Assembly: GCA_027064565.1 (NCBI GenBank)
Contig: JAMOPK010000196.1
Coordinates: 1-12,591, forward strand
Origin: Caldifarciminota bacterium
Lineage (GTDB): Bacteria > Hydrothermota > Hydrothermia > B15-G9
Length of the DNA stretch: 12,591 bases
Direction: 5' to 3'
The position numbers and the translations under genes are program-made. The notes below the pieces were generated by a model. That model was not told the DNA's origin and searched no databases. It was given only the letters and a program-made list of their open reading frames with translations. The first letter of the stretch is position 1; each line of letters starts with the position of its first letter. This document shows, piece after piece, positions 6,557 to 12,591 of this stretch.

Positions 6557-9500
6557 ATGTTGTATTCGGGGAGGAAAGTTGACCCTTCCGCATTTGTGGA
6601 TTCCCTCACGGGGATGTTCAACAGGGCGGGCTTTGAGAGGGAATTCAAGCGCATTATCACACAGGGCAAAAACTTTTCGATAATGCTCCTCGATATTGAC
6701 TATTTTAAAAGCGTAAATGACGCATTTGGACATTTACGGGGTGACAAAATCATATCCGAAGTAGCACATAGAATAAAATCCACCGTTCGCAAAAACGATA
6801 TAATCGCGAGATTTGGAGGCGATGAGTTTGTCATTGTGATGGAGGGAGTCAGGAAAAATACCGCCGAACAGGTTGCCCGGAGGATAGTGGATTCAATAAA
6901 TTCCGCACCTTTCGGAGAAAAAGCACCACTTTTTCTTAGCGTCAGTATAGGCCTTGCTTCATTCCCGGAAGATATAGACGATCCGGGAAAGATCTTTGAG
7001 CTGGCTGACCAGAGACTTTACGCTGCTAAAAGACTGGGAAGAAACAGACTGGTATCATCCGATGAAGGACAAAATTTCCCGGTGCTTGTGGAAATTGAAC
7101 GCCCAATAGAGCGTGAGGAACAAATTGAGCGGCTTCGCAATTTCGTTGACCGTCTGGGAAAAACAGAAAGAGCGGTCCTGACCATAGCAGGATTACCGGG
7201 AACAGGAAGAAGTTTTCTTTTGACTCAAGTAGTTAAATTCGCCCGGTTGAAAGGAATAAATACAATAAACCTCATTGGAAATAAAAACAGCCTCCACAGA
7301 CCACTATCCACTATTACAGACGCAATCTCGGCGAGGTATCACCGCACATTGGTAACTGAACGGGATACCATAGAGTTCTTGATAAATTTGTCAAAGGACA
7401 GTAAAGGGCTGTTGATAGCTATCGACGACTACGAACACGTGGACTCGGAAACGATTCACCTCATCAAAAGAATCTTTTTGGACACAAAGAAATTGCCCGT
7501 AATGGCCATTGCCTATGTGCTTGATGCCAGGCTCAGTTTCCGAAGGCCATTTCTGAGCATCCCTGTTTCTGAGGAATATGTCTTTGTCCCGCCCCTCAGT
7601 CCGGAAGGCACAAAGATTATGTTGAGAACCCTGCTCCAGTGGGAAGCACCGGATGAATTTGTCTTGTGGATTCACGAACAGACTGGTGGATTACCTGCTT
7701 TAATCAAAGAGGGTGTCAATTACCTGATAAAGCACGGAATGCTGAACAGGAGCGATTTCGGAGGTTGGGAGCTTGACAAATCCTACATCAATCTTGTCCT
7801 GAGGGATCAAATTGGTTTTCATTCTATCGTCGTCCCCAATAACTTACCAGAACAAATGAAAAACTTTCTGGGCAGAGAAAATGAACTCAGAAAAGTAGAG
7901 GAACTGCTGGAAAAGGAACGGCTTATAACGATTGTGGGGATAGGTGGAATCGGTAAGACAAGACTCTCGCTTCAGGTGGCTACCGAGTTAATGGAGCGTT
8001 TCCCGGACGGGGTATTCTTCGTTCAGCTCGCCCCGCTACAAAGCCATCGTAACATCCTTCCAGCCATTGCAGATGCAGTTGGATTCACCTTCAGAAGTGG
8101 AGAAGCATCCGTTGAGCCACTTGCAAAACACCTTGAACATAAGCATATGTTGCTGGTGCTGGATAACTTCGAACACGTCAAAGAAGGGGCATTCACGGTG
8201 AAAGAATTGATTGAAAAAACTACAAATCTCAAAATTATTGTTACCTCTCGTGAACCTCTAAAGATCGACGGGGAGCAAATATTTGAACTCTCGGGACTGG
8301 AACTCCCTCCTGAAAACTCTTCAATCGAAGGGTTTGTCAACTACAGCTCTGTCCAGCTCTTCATTCAGACCGCACGAAAAATCAAACCAGACTTTTCTTT
8401 AAATGAAGACAATGCACGAGACATTGTAGAAATTTGCCGGATGTTAGATGGTCTCCCTCTCGGTATAGAGCTTGCCACCTCATGGCTCAGGGTTCTGGAT
8501 GTCGGAGAGATTATCGAGGAAATCCGTGGCGGCTTCCATTTTCTTCATGCGCGAGAACAGGATCGACCTGAAAGACACAGGAGCCTCTACGCTGCATTCG
8601 TCTACTTGTGGAAACTTTTGAATGAACAGGAAAAGTTAGCTTTTAGCAAACTTTCGGTGTTTCACGGAGGATTTACAAGAGAAGCCGCTCGATATGTATC
8701 CGACATAGACCTTTCCATGTTAGGGAACCTCATTGATCGCGTTCTGGTGGAAAGGTATCAAAAACGCAGATACAAAGTGCATGAAGCGCTTAGACAATTC
8801 GGAGAAGAAAAGCTGAAAGAGTTTGACAACCTGTATGAAACTACTATCGAAAAGCACCGCAGGTATTTCAGCAACTTCGTTCAAAAGCTTACAACCAAAG
8901 ATCCAGGATGGTCATCCAGAGATACATCTGATGCTTTTGAGGGCGAATTGGGTAACATAATGGCCGCATGGTCAAACGCGATAGAGGCCGGCGATTGGGA
9001 CACCATAGATGGACTTCTGCACGGGACCTACATGTATTTCCTTATCTCCAGCAGATTCCCTGAAGGTGTTCAGCTTCTCACGAGCGCAATTCAGGCAATT
9101 GATCGCGAAGCTGCTTCTCAGAAAGGCTCCTTGCTTGAAGGCAAACTCAAAACTCGTCTCGGCATGCTTTACGGTGGAATCTCAAACATGGACATGGCTG
9201 AAGCTTTGCTCAAAGAAAGCGTTGCCATACTACGAGAGAACCAGGGGGATGAGAAGGAACTGGCTTTCGCACTGAGCAATCTCGTTTATACGTTTTACAT
9301 GGAGGGGAAATATCGGGAGGGGGAGGCACTGCTTGATGAAACTATGAAGCTCGCAAGGAAACATAACTTGCAACCCATAATCGGGAAACTTTACAACACT
9401 ATAGCGATTGGATGCTACCACAAGGGAGAATTTGATGAGGCTGTGGATAACGCCCAGAAGGCACTGGAGATATTTGAGTCGATTGGTTACGTTCGTGATA

Positions 9501-10246
9501 GAGCTTCGGTTATGAATACAATCGGCTCGCTTATGATAGTCAAAGGCAAATACGAAGTCGCAGAAAGGGTATTTAAAGAAATTATCGAGATCTACACGCA
9601 ATTGGGAGATCGCAAAAGTCAGGCGATAGCCCATCACAACCTGGGCGTAACTTACAAAGAGGCCCAGAGATTAGATGAAGCATTGGGGAGATTTCACGAG
9701 GCCTTAAACATGCTTCGAGAAATTGGAGAGATGCACGGGGTTTCCGTCGCACTAAATAACATCGGTGGAGTGTTACTTTTACAAGGTAAGCCGGAGAAAG
9801 CTTTAAATTACCTCTGGGGTAGCATTGAGGCTGCCAAAAAATACACAGGCAATTTGTGGAGAATGGCATCTGCTCTCGAAAACATCGGTCAAATAGAACT
9901 TGATAACAAGGATATAGAAAATGCAAAAAAGCACTTCATAGAAGCATTGAAGATAGCCTGTAGTTTCCGCACCATGCCAAGGATTTCGACTTCCCTTTAC
10001 AAAATTGCCGCTCTGTATATCAAGATAGGGAAAACGGAGGACGCTTATTTTCTGCTGAATCTCGTCCTTTCCAGCCCGTCCATGTCCATGAGATTCATCG
10101 AAGAAGCGGAGAGAAAACTCAAATTAGTCGAGAAGGACATTCCACCTGATAGGGCAAAAAAGATAAGAGAATTAGCAAAAGAAGCAGACTGGGATTCAGT
10201 CATTCAGAAAATTCTCAATGGGGTAGAGAATTTAATTGAGCTTTAA
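6557..10246 (+). CDS. GGDEF - AAA-like NTPase - NB-ARC/STAND NTPase - winged helix - TPR signalling protein
   Basis: 1229 residues from the ATG at 6557, which follows GGAGG (6544-6548) by 8 bases. Residues 13-163 are a diguanylate cyclase domain: metal ligands Asp46 and Asp89, guanine-recognition residues Asn54 and Asp63, GGDEF at 87-91, and the inhibitory RxxD site as R78-KN-D81. Residues about 180-410 resemble AAA_16/Orc-like NTPases, with Walker A as GLPGTGRS (212-219, Arg for Lys) and Walker B ending D290-D291. Residues about 426-680 are a STAND/NB-ARC module of the COG3903 kind: GIGGIGKT (461-468), LLVLD (532-536), TSREPL (563-568), GLPL (632-635). A winged helix follows (FHGGF at 702-706), then TPR-like helical pairs at about 800-1180. 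Likely a ligand-sensing cytoplasmic c-di-GMP synthase (inference). There is no DNA-binding output domain and no membrane segment. The gene looks more AT-rich than its neighbours. Confidence 0.92.
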   Translation: MLYSGRKVDPSAFVDSLTGMFNRAGFEREFKRIITQGKNFSIMLLDIDYFKSVNDAFGHLRGDKIISEVAHRIKSTVRKNDIIARFGGDEFVIVMEGVRKNTAEQVARRIVDSINSAPFGEKAPLFLSVSIGLASFPEDIDDPGKIFELADQRLYAAKRLGRNRLVSSDEGQNFPVLVEIERPIEREEQIERLRNFVDRLGKTERAVLTIAGLPGTGRSFLLTQVVKFARLKGINTINLIGNKNSLHRPLSTITDAISARYHRTLVTERDTIEFLINLSKDSKGLLIAIDDYEHVDSETIHLIKRIFLDTKKLPVMAIAYVLDARLSFRRPFLSIPVSEEYVFVPPLSPEGTKIMLRTLLQWEAPDEFVLWIHEQTGGLPALIKEGVNYLIKHGMLNRSDFGGWELDKSYINLVLRDQIGFHSIVVPNNLPEQMKNFLGRENELRKVEELLEKERLITIVGIGGIGKTRLSLQVATELMERFPDGVFFVQLAPLQSHRNILPAIADAVGFTFRSGEASVEPLAKHLEHKHMLLVLDNFEHVKEGAFTVKELIEKTTNLKIIVTSREPLKIDGEQIFELSGLELPPENSSIEGFVNYSSVQLFIQTARKIKPDFSLNEDNARDIVEICRMLDGLPLGIELATSWLRVLDVGEIIEEIRGGFHFLHAREQDRPERHRSLYAAFVYLWKLLNEQEKLAFSKLSVFHGGFTREAARYVSDIDLSMLGNLIDRVLVERYQKRRYKVHEALRQFGEEKLKEFDNLYETTIEKHRRYFSNFVQKLTTKDPGWSSRDTSDAFEGELGNIMAAWSNAIEAGDWDTIDGLLHGTYMYFLISSRFPEGVQLLTSAIQAIDREAASQKGSLLEGKLKTRLGMLYGGISNMDMAEALLKESVAILRENQGDEKELAFALSNLVYTFYMEGKYREGEALLDETMKLARKHNLQPIIGKLYNTIAIGCYHKGEFDEAVDNAQKALEIFESIGYVRDRASVMNTIGSLMIVKGKYEVAERVFKEIIEIYTQLGDRKSQAIAHHNLGVTYKEAQRLDEALGRFHEALNMLREIGEMHGVSVALNNIGGVLLLQGKPEKALNYLWGSIEAAKKYTGNLWRMASALENIGQIELDNKDIENAKKHFIEALKIACSFRTMPRISTSLYKIAALYIKIGKTEDAYFLLNLVLSSPSMSMRFIEEAERKLKLVEKDIPPDRAKKIRELAKEADWDSVIQKILNGVENLIEL

Positions 10247-10247
10247 A

Positions 10248-11267
10248 TTACTTCCATATCCCCGCTATTCTCGCTCCACAATAAGGACATCGGCCATCTT
10301 CCGTGACAAGATTATGTTCCACGTAGAACCCCCATCTTTTTATGAGTGTCCTGCCACAATTGGGACAAACGGTGTCTTCGCTTTCTCCGGGCACATTTCC
10401 AATGTAAATGTATCTGAGTCCAACCTCACGACCTATATCTCTCGCTCTTAACAGGGTCTCAAGCGGTGTCGGTGGAACATTTGTCATTTTGTAGTGCGGG
10501 AAAAACCTCGATATGTGCCATGGCGTGTCAACTCCAAGCTCATCCTTTATGAAAATGGCCACGTTGCGGATGCTCTCGTCGCTGTCATTAAATCCCGGAA
10601 CAATGAGGGTTGTGATCTCAAGCCATATCCCCAATTCCTTGTAGGCTTTCACCGTTTCAAGGACCTTGTCCAATTTTGCGCCGATGTAACGGAGATAAAA
10701 ATCCTTGTTGTAACCTTTGATGTCGATGTTGGCACCATCGAGGTAGGGAGCAATCTTTTCAAGCGCTTCTCGCGTGATATACCCATTCGTCACAAAGACA
10801 TTTTTGAGGCCATATTCGTGGGCAATCTTTGCGGTGTCATAGGCATACTCGTAAAAGATCGTTGGTTCAGTGTAAGTGTAAGCTATAACCTGGCTTTCGT
10901 ATCTAAGGGCCAGTTCGACGACCGCCTCCGGCGGAACATCATACCCCTCTATACGGGATGGCTGAGAGATCTCCCAGTTCTGACAGAATTTACATCTGAA
11001 ATTGCATCCGACCGTGGCAATAGAAAAGGCCCTCGAACCGGGCAGGAAATGGAAAAGGGGTTTTTTCTCAATTGGATCGACATGCATTGCGATGGGGCGA
11101 CCATAGACAAGGGTATAAAGCTTGCCACCTATGTTTTTTCTCACCTTGCAGATTCCAAATTGACCATCTCTCAGGATGCATCGGTGATGGCAAAGATTGC
11201 ATCTAACCTTATTCCCCTCCAGTTTCTCATAAAACATAGCTTCTTTAAGCCCATGGGATTCATCCAT
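10248..11267 (-). CDS. amrS: AmmeMemoRadiSam system radical SAM enzyme
   Basis: A 339-residue radical SAM enzyme. An N-terminal cysteine cluster (Cys23, Cys26, Cys30, Cys40) precedes the radical-SAM 4Fe-4S motif CNFRCKFC (Cys88, Cys92, Cys95) and the typical QNWEISQPS. TYTEPTIFYEYA (131-142), ANIDIKGY (179-186) and HISRFFPHYKM (251-261) are characteristic of the AmmeMemoRadiSam subfamily. A C-terminal zinc ribbon has CPNC (Cys301, Cys304) and CPYC (Cys327, Cys330). The name comes from frequent co-occurrence with AMMECR1 and Memo domain proteins; the reaction is not something I can state. Neither partner gene is in the window. The ATG at 11267 has a GAGGTGAAGGA ribosome site just upstream. Its stop is one base from the stop of the convergent 1229-residue gene. 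Confidence 0.9.
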   Translation of the reverse strand: MDESHGLKEAMFYEKLEGNKVRCNLCHHRCILRDGQFGICKVRKNIGGKLYTLVYGRPIAMHVDPIEKKPLFHFLPGSRAFSIATVGCNFRCKFCQNWEISQPSRIEGYDVPPEAVVELALRYESQVIAYTYTEPTIFYEYAYDTAKIAHEYGLKNVFVTNGYITREALEKIAPYLDGANIDIKGYNKDFYLRYIGAKLDKVLETVKAYKELGIWLEITTLIVPGFNDSDESIRNVAIFIKDELGVDTPWHISRFFPHYKMTNVPPTPLETLLRARDIGREVGLRYIYIGNVPGESEDTVCPNCGRTLIKRWGFYVEHNLVTEDGRCPYCGARIAGIWK

Positions 11268-11297
11268 GTTCCTTCACCTCTCAAGATGCGCTCAATA

Positions 11298-11326
11298 TTG
11301 ACAGAGTCAGAGCTGTCTCTTATTAT
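11298..11326 (+). promoter_or_regulatory. Near-consensus sigma70-type promoter for the tRNA cluster
   Basis: TTGACA (11298-11303, 6/6), a 17-base spacer and TATTAT (11321-11326, 5/6) make the strongest promoter in the window. The expected start near 11333 is about 8 bases before the first tRNA. The spacer and -35 contain GACAG...CTGTC, a small inverted repeat. The promoter probably also drives ispE. Confidence 0.75.
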
Positions 11327-11340
11327 AAAGGCCGATTTTT

Positions 11341-11415
11341 GGCGCCATCGTCTAGCCTGGCCTAGGATACCTGGTTCTCAGCCAGGAGACCCGGGTTCAA
11401 ATCCCGGTGGCGCTG
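11341..11415 (+). tRNA. tRNA-Glu (anticodon CUC)
   Basis: The cloverleaf closes: acceptor strands 11341-11347 and 11408-11414 pair over 7 bp with a G1-U72 wobble at the end and G73 as discriminator. The anticodon stem CCTGG/CCAGG encloses loop TTCTCAG with anticodon CTC. The T-arm has CCGGG-TTCAAAT-CCCGG. No CCA is encoded. It reads GAG codons. Confidence 0.93.
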
Positions 11416-11425
11416 CTTGATTTTC

Positions 11426-11500
11426 TGGGGGGTCGTCTAATTGGCAGGACGGCAGACTCTGGATCTGCTAGTCGGGGTTCGAGTCCCTGCCCCCCAGCCA
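11426..11500 (+). tRNA. tRNA-Gln (anticodon CUG), CCA encoded
   Basis: Acceptor strands TGGGGGG (11426-11432) and CCCCCCA (11490-11496) pair fully, including the U1-A72 pair typical of bacterial tRNA-Gln, with discriminator G and an encoded CCA at 11498-11500. The anticodon stem GCAGA/TCTGC encloses CTCTGGA with anticodon CTG. It is 10 bases after the first tRNA and reads CAG codons. Confidence 0.93.
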
Positions 11501-11504
11501 TCTC

Positions 11505-11576
11505 GGCCCCATCGTCTAATGGCTAGGACACCGCTCTTTCAAGGCGGCGGCGGGGGTTCGAATCCCCCTGGGGCCA
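11505..11576 (+). tRNA. tRNA-Glu (anticodon UUC)
   Basis: Acceptor strands GGCCCCA (11505-11511) and TGGGGCC (11569-11575) pair perfectly with discriminator A at 11576; no CCA is encoded. The anticodon stem CCGCT/GGCGG encloses CTTTCAA with anticodon TTC. It is 4 bases after the tRNA-Gln gene and 28 bases before ispE. It reads GAA, and by wobble GAG. Confidence 0.93.
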
Positions 11577-11604
11577 TTTTTCTCATAACTTCCCTTGCAA
11601 AGCC

Positions 11605-12402
11605 ATGGATCACCTTCAATCAATTCAACTTAAAGCACCCGCCAAAATCAACTTTGGTCTCTGGGTCACAGGCAAACGTGATGACGGTTACCACGAGATC
11701 AGAACCATTTTCCTTAAGGTGCCATCGCTTTTCGATACCCTCACCATCACCAGAAGTGACAGGACGGAAGTGATTTCATCCAGGGGGCCTTCAGGCAGAG
11801 AGAATATTGCCTACAGGGCAATCGAGCTCCTCTCCCGGTCAACGGGACAATCCCTAAATGTCAGGATCGAGATAGAGAAACGCATTCCCATCGGGGCGGG
11901 GCTTGGAGGCGGCAGCTCCGACGCCGCGGCGGTTCTGTTGGCCACTGTCAAGCTTTTTGCCCTAAACATATCCCACGATGAACTCATGGAAATCGCCTCC
12001 TCGATAGGCTCTGATGTGCCGTTTTTTCTTCTCGATTCAATGGCTGCCATCGGGCGGGGCAGAGGCGAAGTGCTCGAGCCCATCGAATTCAACTTCAGAG
12101 GTCGGGTGAAGGTCGAGTTCCCCGGTATCCACATATCCACAGGATGGGCTTATTCCGAACTGGCCAGAAAAGGACTTTATGTCCCGGAAGGGGAAGCGGA
12201 AAGCAATTTGAATGAAATCATAGAGGCTGTCAACGCCAATGATCTGGAAAAGCTCCGAAGCCTGCTTTTTAACTCCTTTGAAAAAGTGGTTATGGAAGCA
12301 CATCCTGAAATCCTTTCGTTGAAAAAACGATTTTTAAAAGAGGGGGCTGTAGCGGCGCTCATGTCCGGAAGCGGCTCATCCGTGTTCGGAATATTCAGAT
12401 GA
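11605..12402 (+). CDS. ispE: 4-diphosphocytidyl-2-C-methyl-D-erythritol kinase, short C-terminus
   Basis: A 265-residue GHMP-family kinase that phosphorylates CDP-methylerythritol in the MEP pathway of isoprenoid synthesis. Hallmarks: APAKINFGL with Lys14 and Asn16, the ATP-binding loop PIGAGLGGGSSDAA at 95-108, the catalytic Asp137 in GSDVPFF, and MSGSGSSVFGIF at 253-264. The protein stops one residue after that last motif, whereas better-known IspE proteins (E. coli about 283 residues) carry roughly 20 more residues that form a final helix. Neither other frame restores such a tail, so this looks like a natural short form, but a late stop mutation cannot be excluded. There is no clear Shine-Dalgarno before the ATG at 11605, which lies 28 bases after a tRNA gene; co-transcription with the tRNAs and processing to a near-leaderless message is likely. 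Confidence 0.93.
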   Translation: MDHLQSIQLKAPAKINFGLWVTGKRDDGYHEIRTIFLKVPSLFDTLTITRSDRTEVISSRGPSGRENIAYRAIELLSRSTGQSLNVRIEIEKRIPIGAGLGGGSSDAAAVLLATVKLFALNISHDELMEIASSIGSDVPFFLLDSMAAIGRGRGEVLEPIEFNFRGRVKVEFPGIHISTGWAYSELARKGLYVPEGEAESNLNEIIEAVNANDLEKLRSLLFNSFEKVVMEAHPEILSLKKRFLKEGAVAALMSGSGSSVFGIFR

Positions 12403-12449
12403 CCTATATGGATGCTCAGATTGATGGAACCCCGCTCTGCCTACTGTGA

Positions 12450-12533
12450 TTAACGGCAAATAGCCATTCTGGTCTTGCAATAAGGGCAAACCGGCCTTTT
12501 AATTTTTGTATCGAAAAAGACAAAGATTTTCAT
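12450..12533 (-). CDS. Possible 27-residue Cys-containing small protein
   Basis: An ATG at 12533 preceded by a perfect AGGAGGT (complement of 12541-12547) at 7-base spacing opens a 27-codon frame that ends in TAA. The peptide starts MKIFVFFDTKIKRP and ends in a CPYC...C pattern (Cys16, Cys19, Cys26) rich in Lys and Arg, like half of a zinc ribbon. No family is recognised. The strong ribosome site is the main support; at this length chance is a real alternative. It is convergent with ispE, 47 bases away. The rest of 12403-12591 shows no other gene. Confidence 0.35.
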   Translation of the reverse strand: MKIFVFFDTKIKRPVCPYCKTRMAICR

Positions 12534-12540
12534 TTTTTCC

Positions 12541-12584
12541 ACCTCCTGTTGGGTAGATTTATAGTGAGTGTTCCAGCAGGAGGT
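12541..12584. repeat. Inverted repeat masking Shine-Dalgarno sequences on both strands
   Basis: ACCTCCTGTTGG (12541-12552) and CCAGCAGGAGGT (12573-12584) are reverse complements at 11 of 12 positions (one G-T type mismatch), separated by 20 AT-rich bases. The minus strand reads AGGAGGT just before the small ORF at 12533. The plus strand reads AGGAGGT at 12578-12584 followed by TTTAAATT at the window edge, as expected before a start codon just outside. A transcript of either strand that covers both arms could hide its ribosome site in a hairpin. Confidence 0.55.
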
Positions 12585-12591
12585 TTAAATT

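Noticed and set aside
10494..11420. Long plus-strand open frame (308 codons) opposite the radical-SAM gene
   Set aside because: It runs antisense through a clear radical-SAM gene and into the first tRNA, has no recognisable domain, and its composition follows the opposite strand.
11341..11600. tRNA cluster as an integration site for a mobile element
   Set aside because: No integrase gene and no repeated tRNA 3' end were found in the window.
12403..12470. Frameshift extending ispE past its stop
   Set aside because: One alternative frame ends after about 10 codons and the other gives a peptide unlike the IspE C-terminus.
1..12591. CRISPR array, insertion sequence or phage genes
   Set aside because: No regularly spaced repeats, transposase, integrase or structural phage proteins were seen on either strand.

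Overview
The window is bacterial chromosome from an organism I cannot name. Genes for queuosine tRNA modification (tgt) and the non-mevalonate isoprenoid pathway (ispE), Shine-Dalgarno sequences close to AGGAGG, and -35/-10 style promoters all point to Bacteria. A large YfhO-like membrane protein, a DUF505-like protein, a GHL10-type hydrolase and an AmmeMemoRadiSam radical-SAM enzyme together are the mix I would expect in an uncultured candidate-phylum bacterium. That placement is inference; no rRNA or other phylogenetic marker is present.

Layout. Bases 1-2871 (minus strand) hold the 5' part of a DUF505-like gene, running off the left edge and with its own promoter, and upstream of it a complete YfhO/GT-C type membrane protein. 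Bases 2872-3239 are non-coding and hold a 28-bp inverted repeat of the dispersed 'CTCTGTG/CACAGAG' kind, then a run of small hairpins. Bases 3240-4361 (plus) are tgt. Convergent to it, 4376-6338 (minus) is a two-gene unit: a GHL10-like putative glycoside hydrolase followed by a divergent SurA/parvulin-like protein. A divergent promoter region (about 6340-6556) leads into the largest gene, 6557-10246 (plus), a 1229-residue multidomain signalling ATPase. It ends one base from the stop codon of a convergent radical-SAM gene (10248-11267, minus). A near-consensus promoter then precedes three tRNA genes, Glu(CUC)-Gln(CUG)-Glu(UUC), followed 28 bases later by ispE (11605-12402). The right edge has a possible 27-residue Cys-rich ORF on the minus strand and an inverted repeat that covers Shine-Dalgarno sequences on both strands.

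The most unusual item is the 1229-residue protein. In order it has a GGDEF diguanylate cyclase domain (catalytic, guanine-recognition and RxxD inhibitory-site residues all present), an AAA/Orc-like NTPase domain whose Walker A lysine is replaced by arginine, a second intact NB-ARC/STAND NTPase domain of the kind usually fused to transcriptional regulators, a winged helix, and a long C-terminal TPR array. By analogy with other STAND proteins, the TPR array could sense a ligand, the NTPase could oligomerise, and the clustered GGDEF domains could then make cyclic di-GMP. This would be a one-protein sensor-to-second-messenger switch. The gene looks more AT-rich than its neighbours and has its own promoter and leader hairpin. 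No dedicated c-di-GMP effector is visible in the window.

The other genes are mostly housekeeping and do not form one pathway. I see no transposase, integrase, CRISPR array or phage gene.
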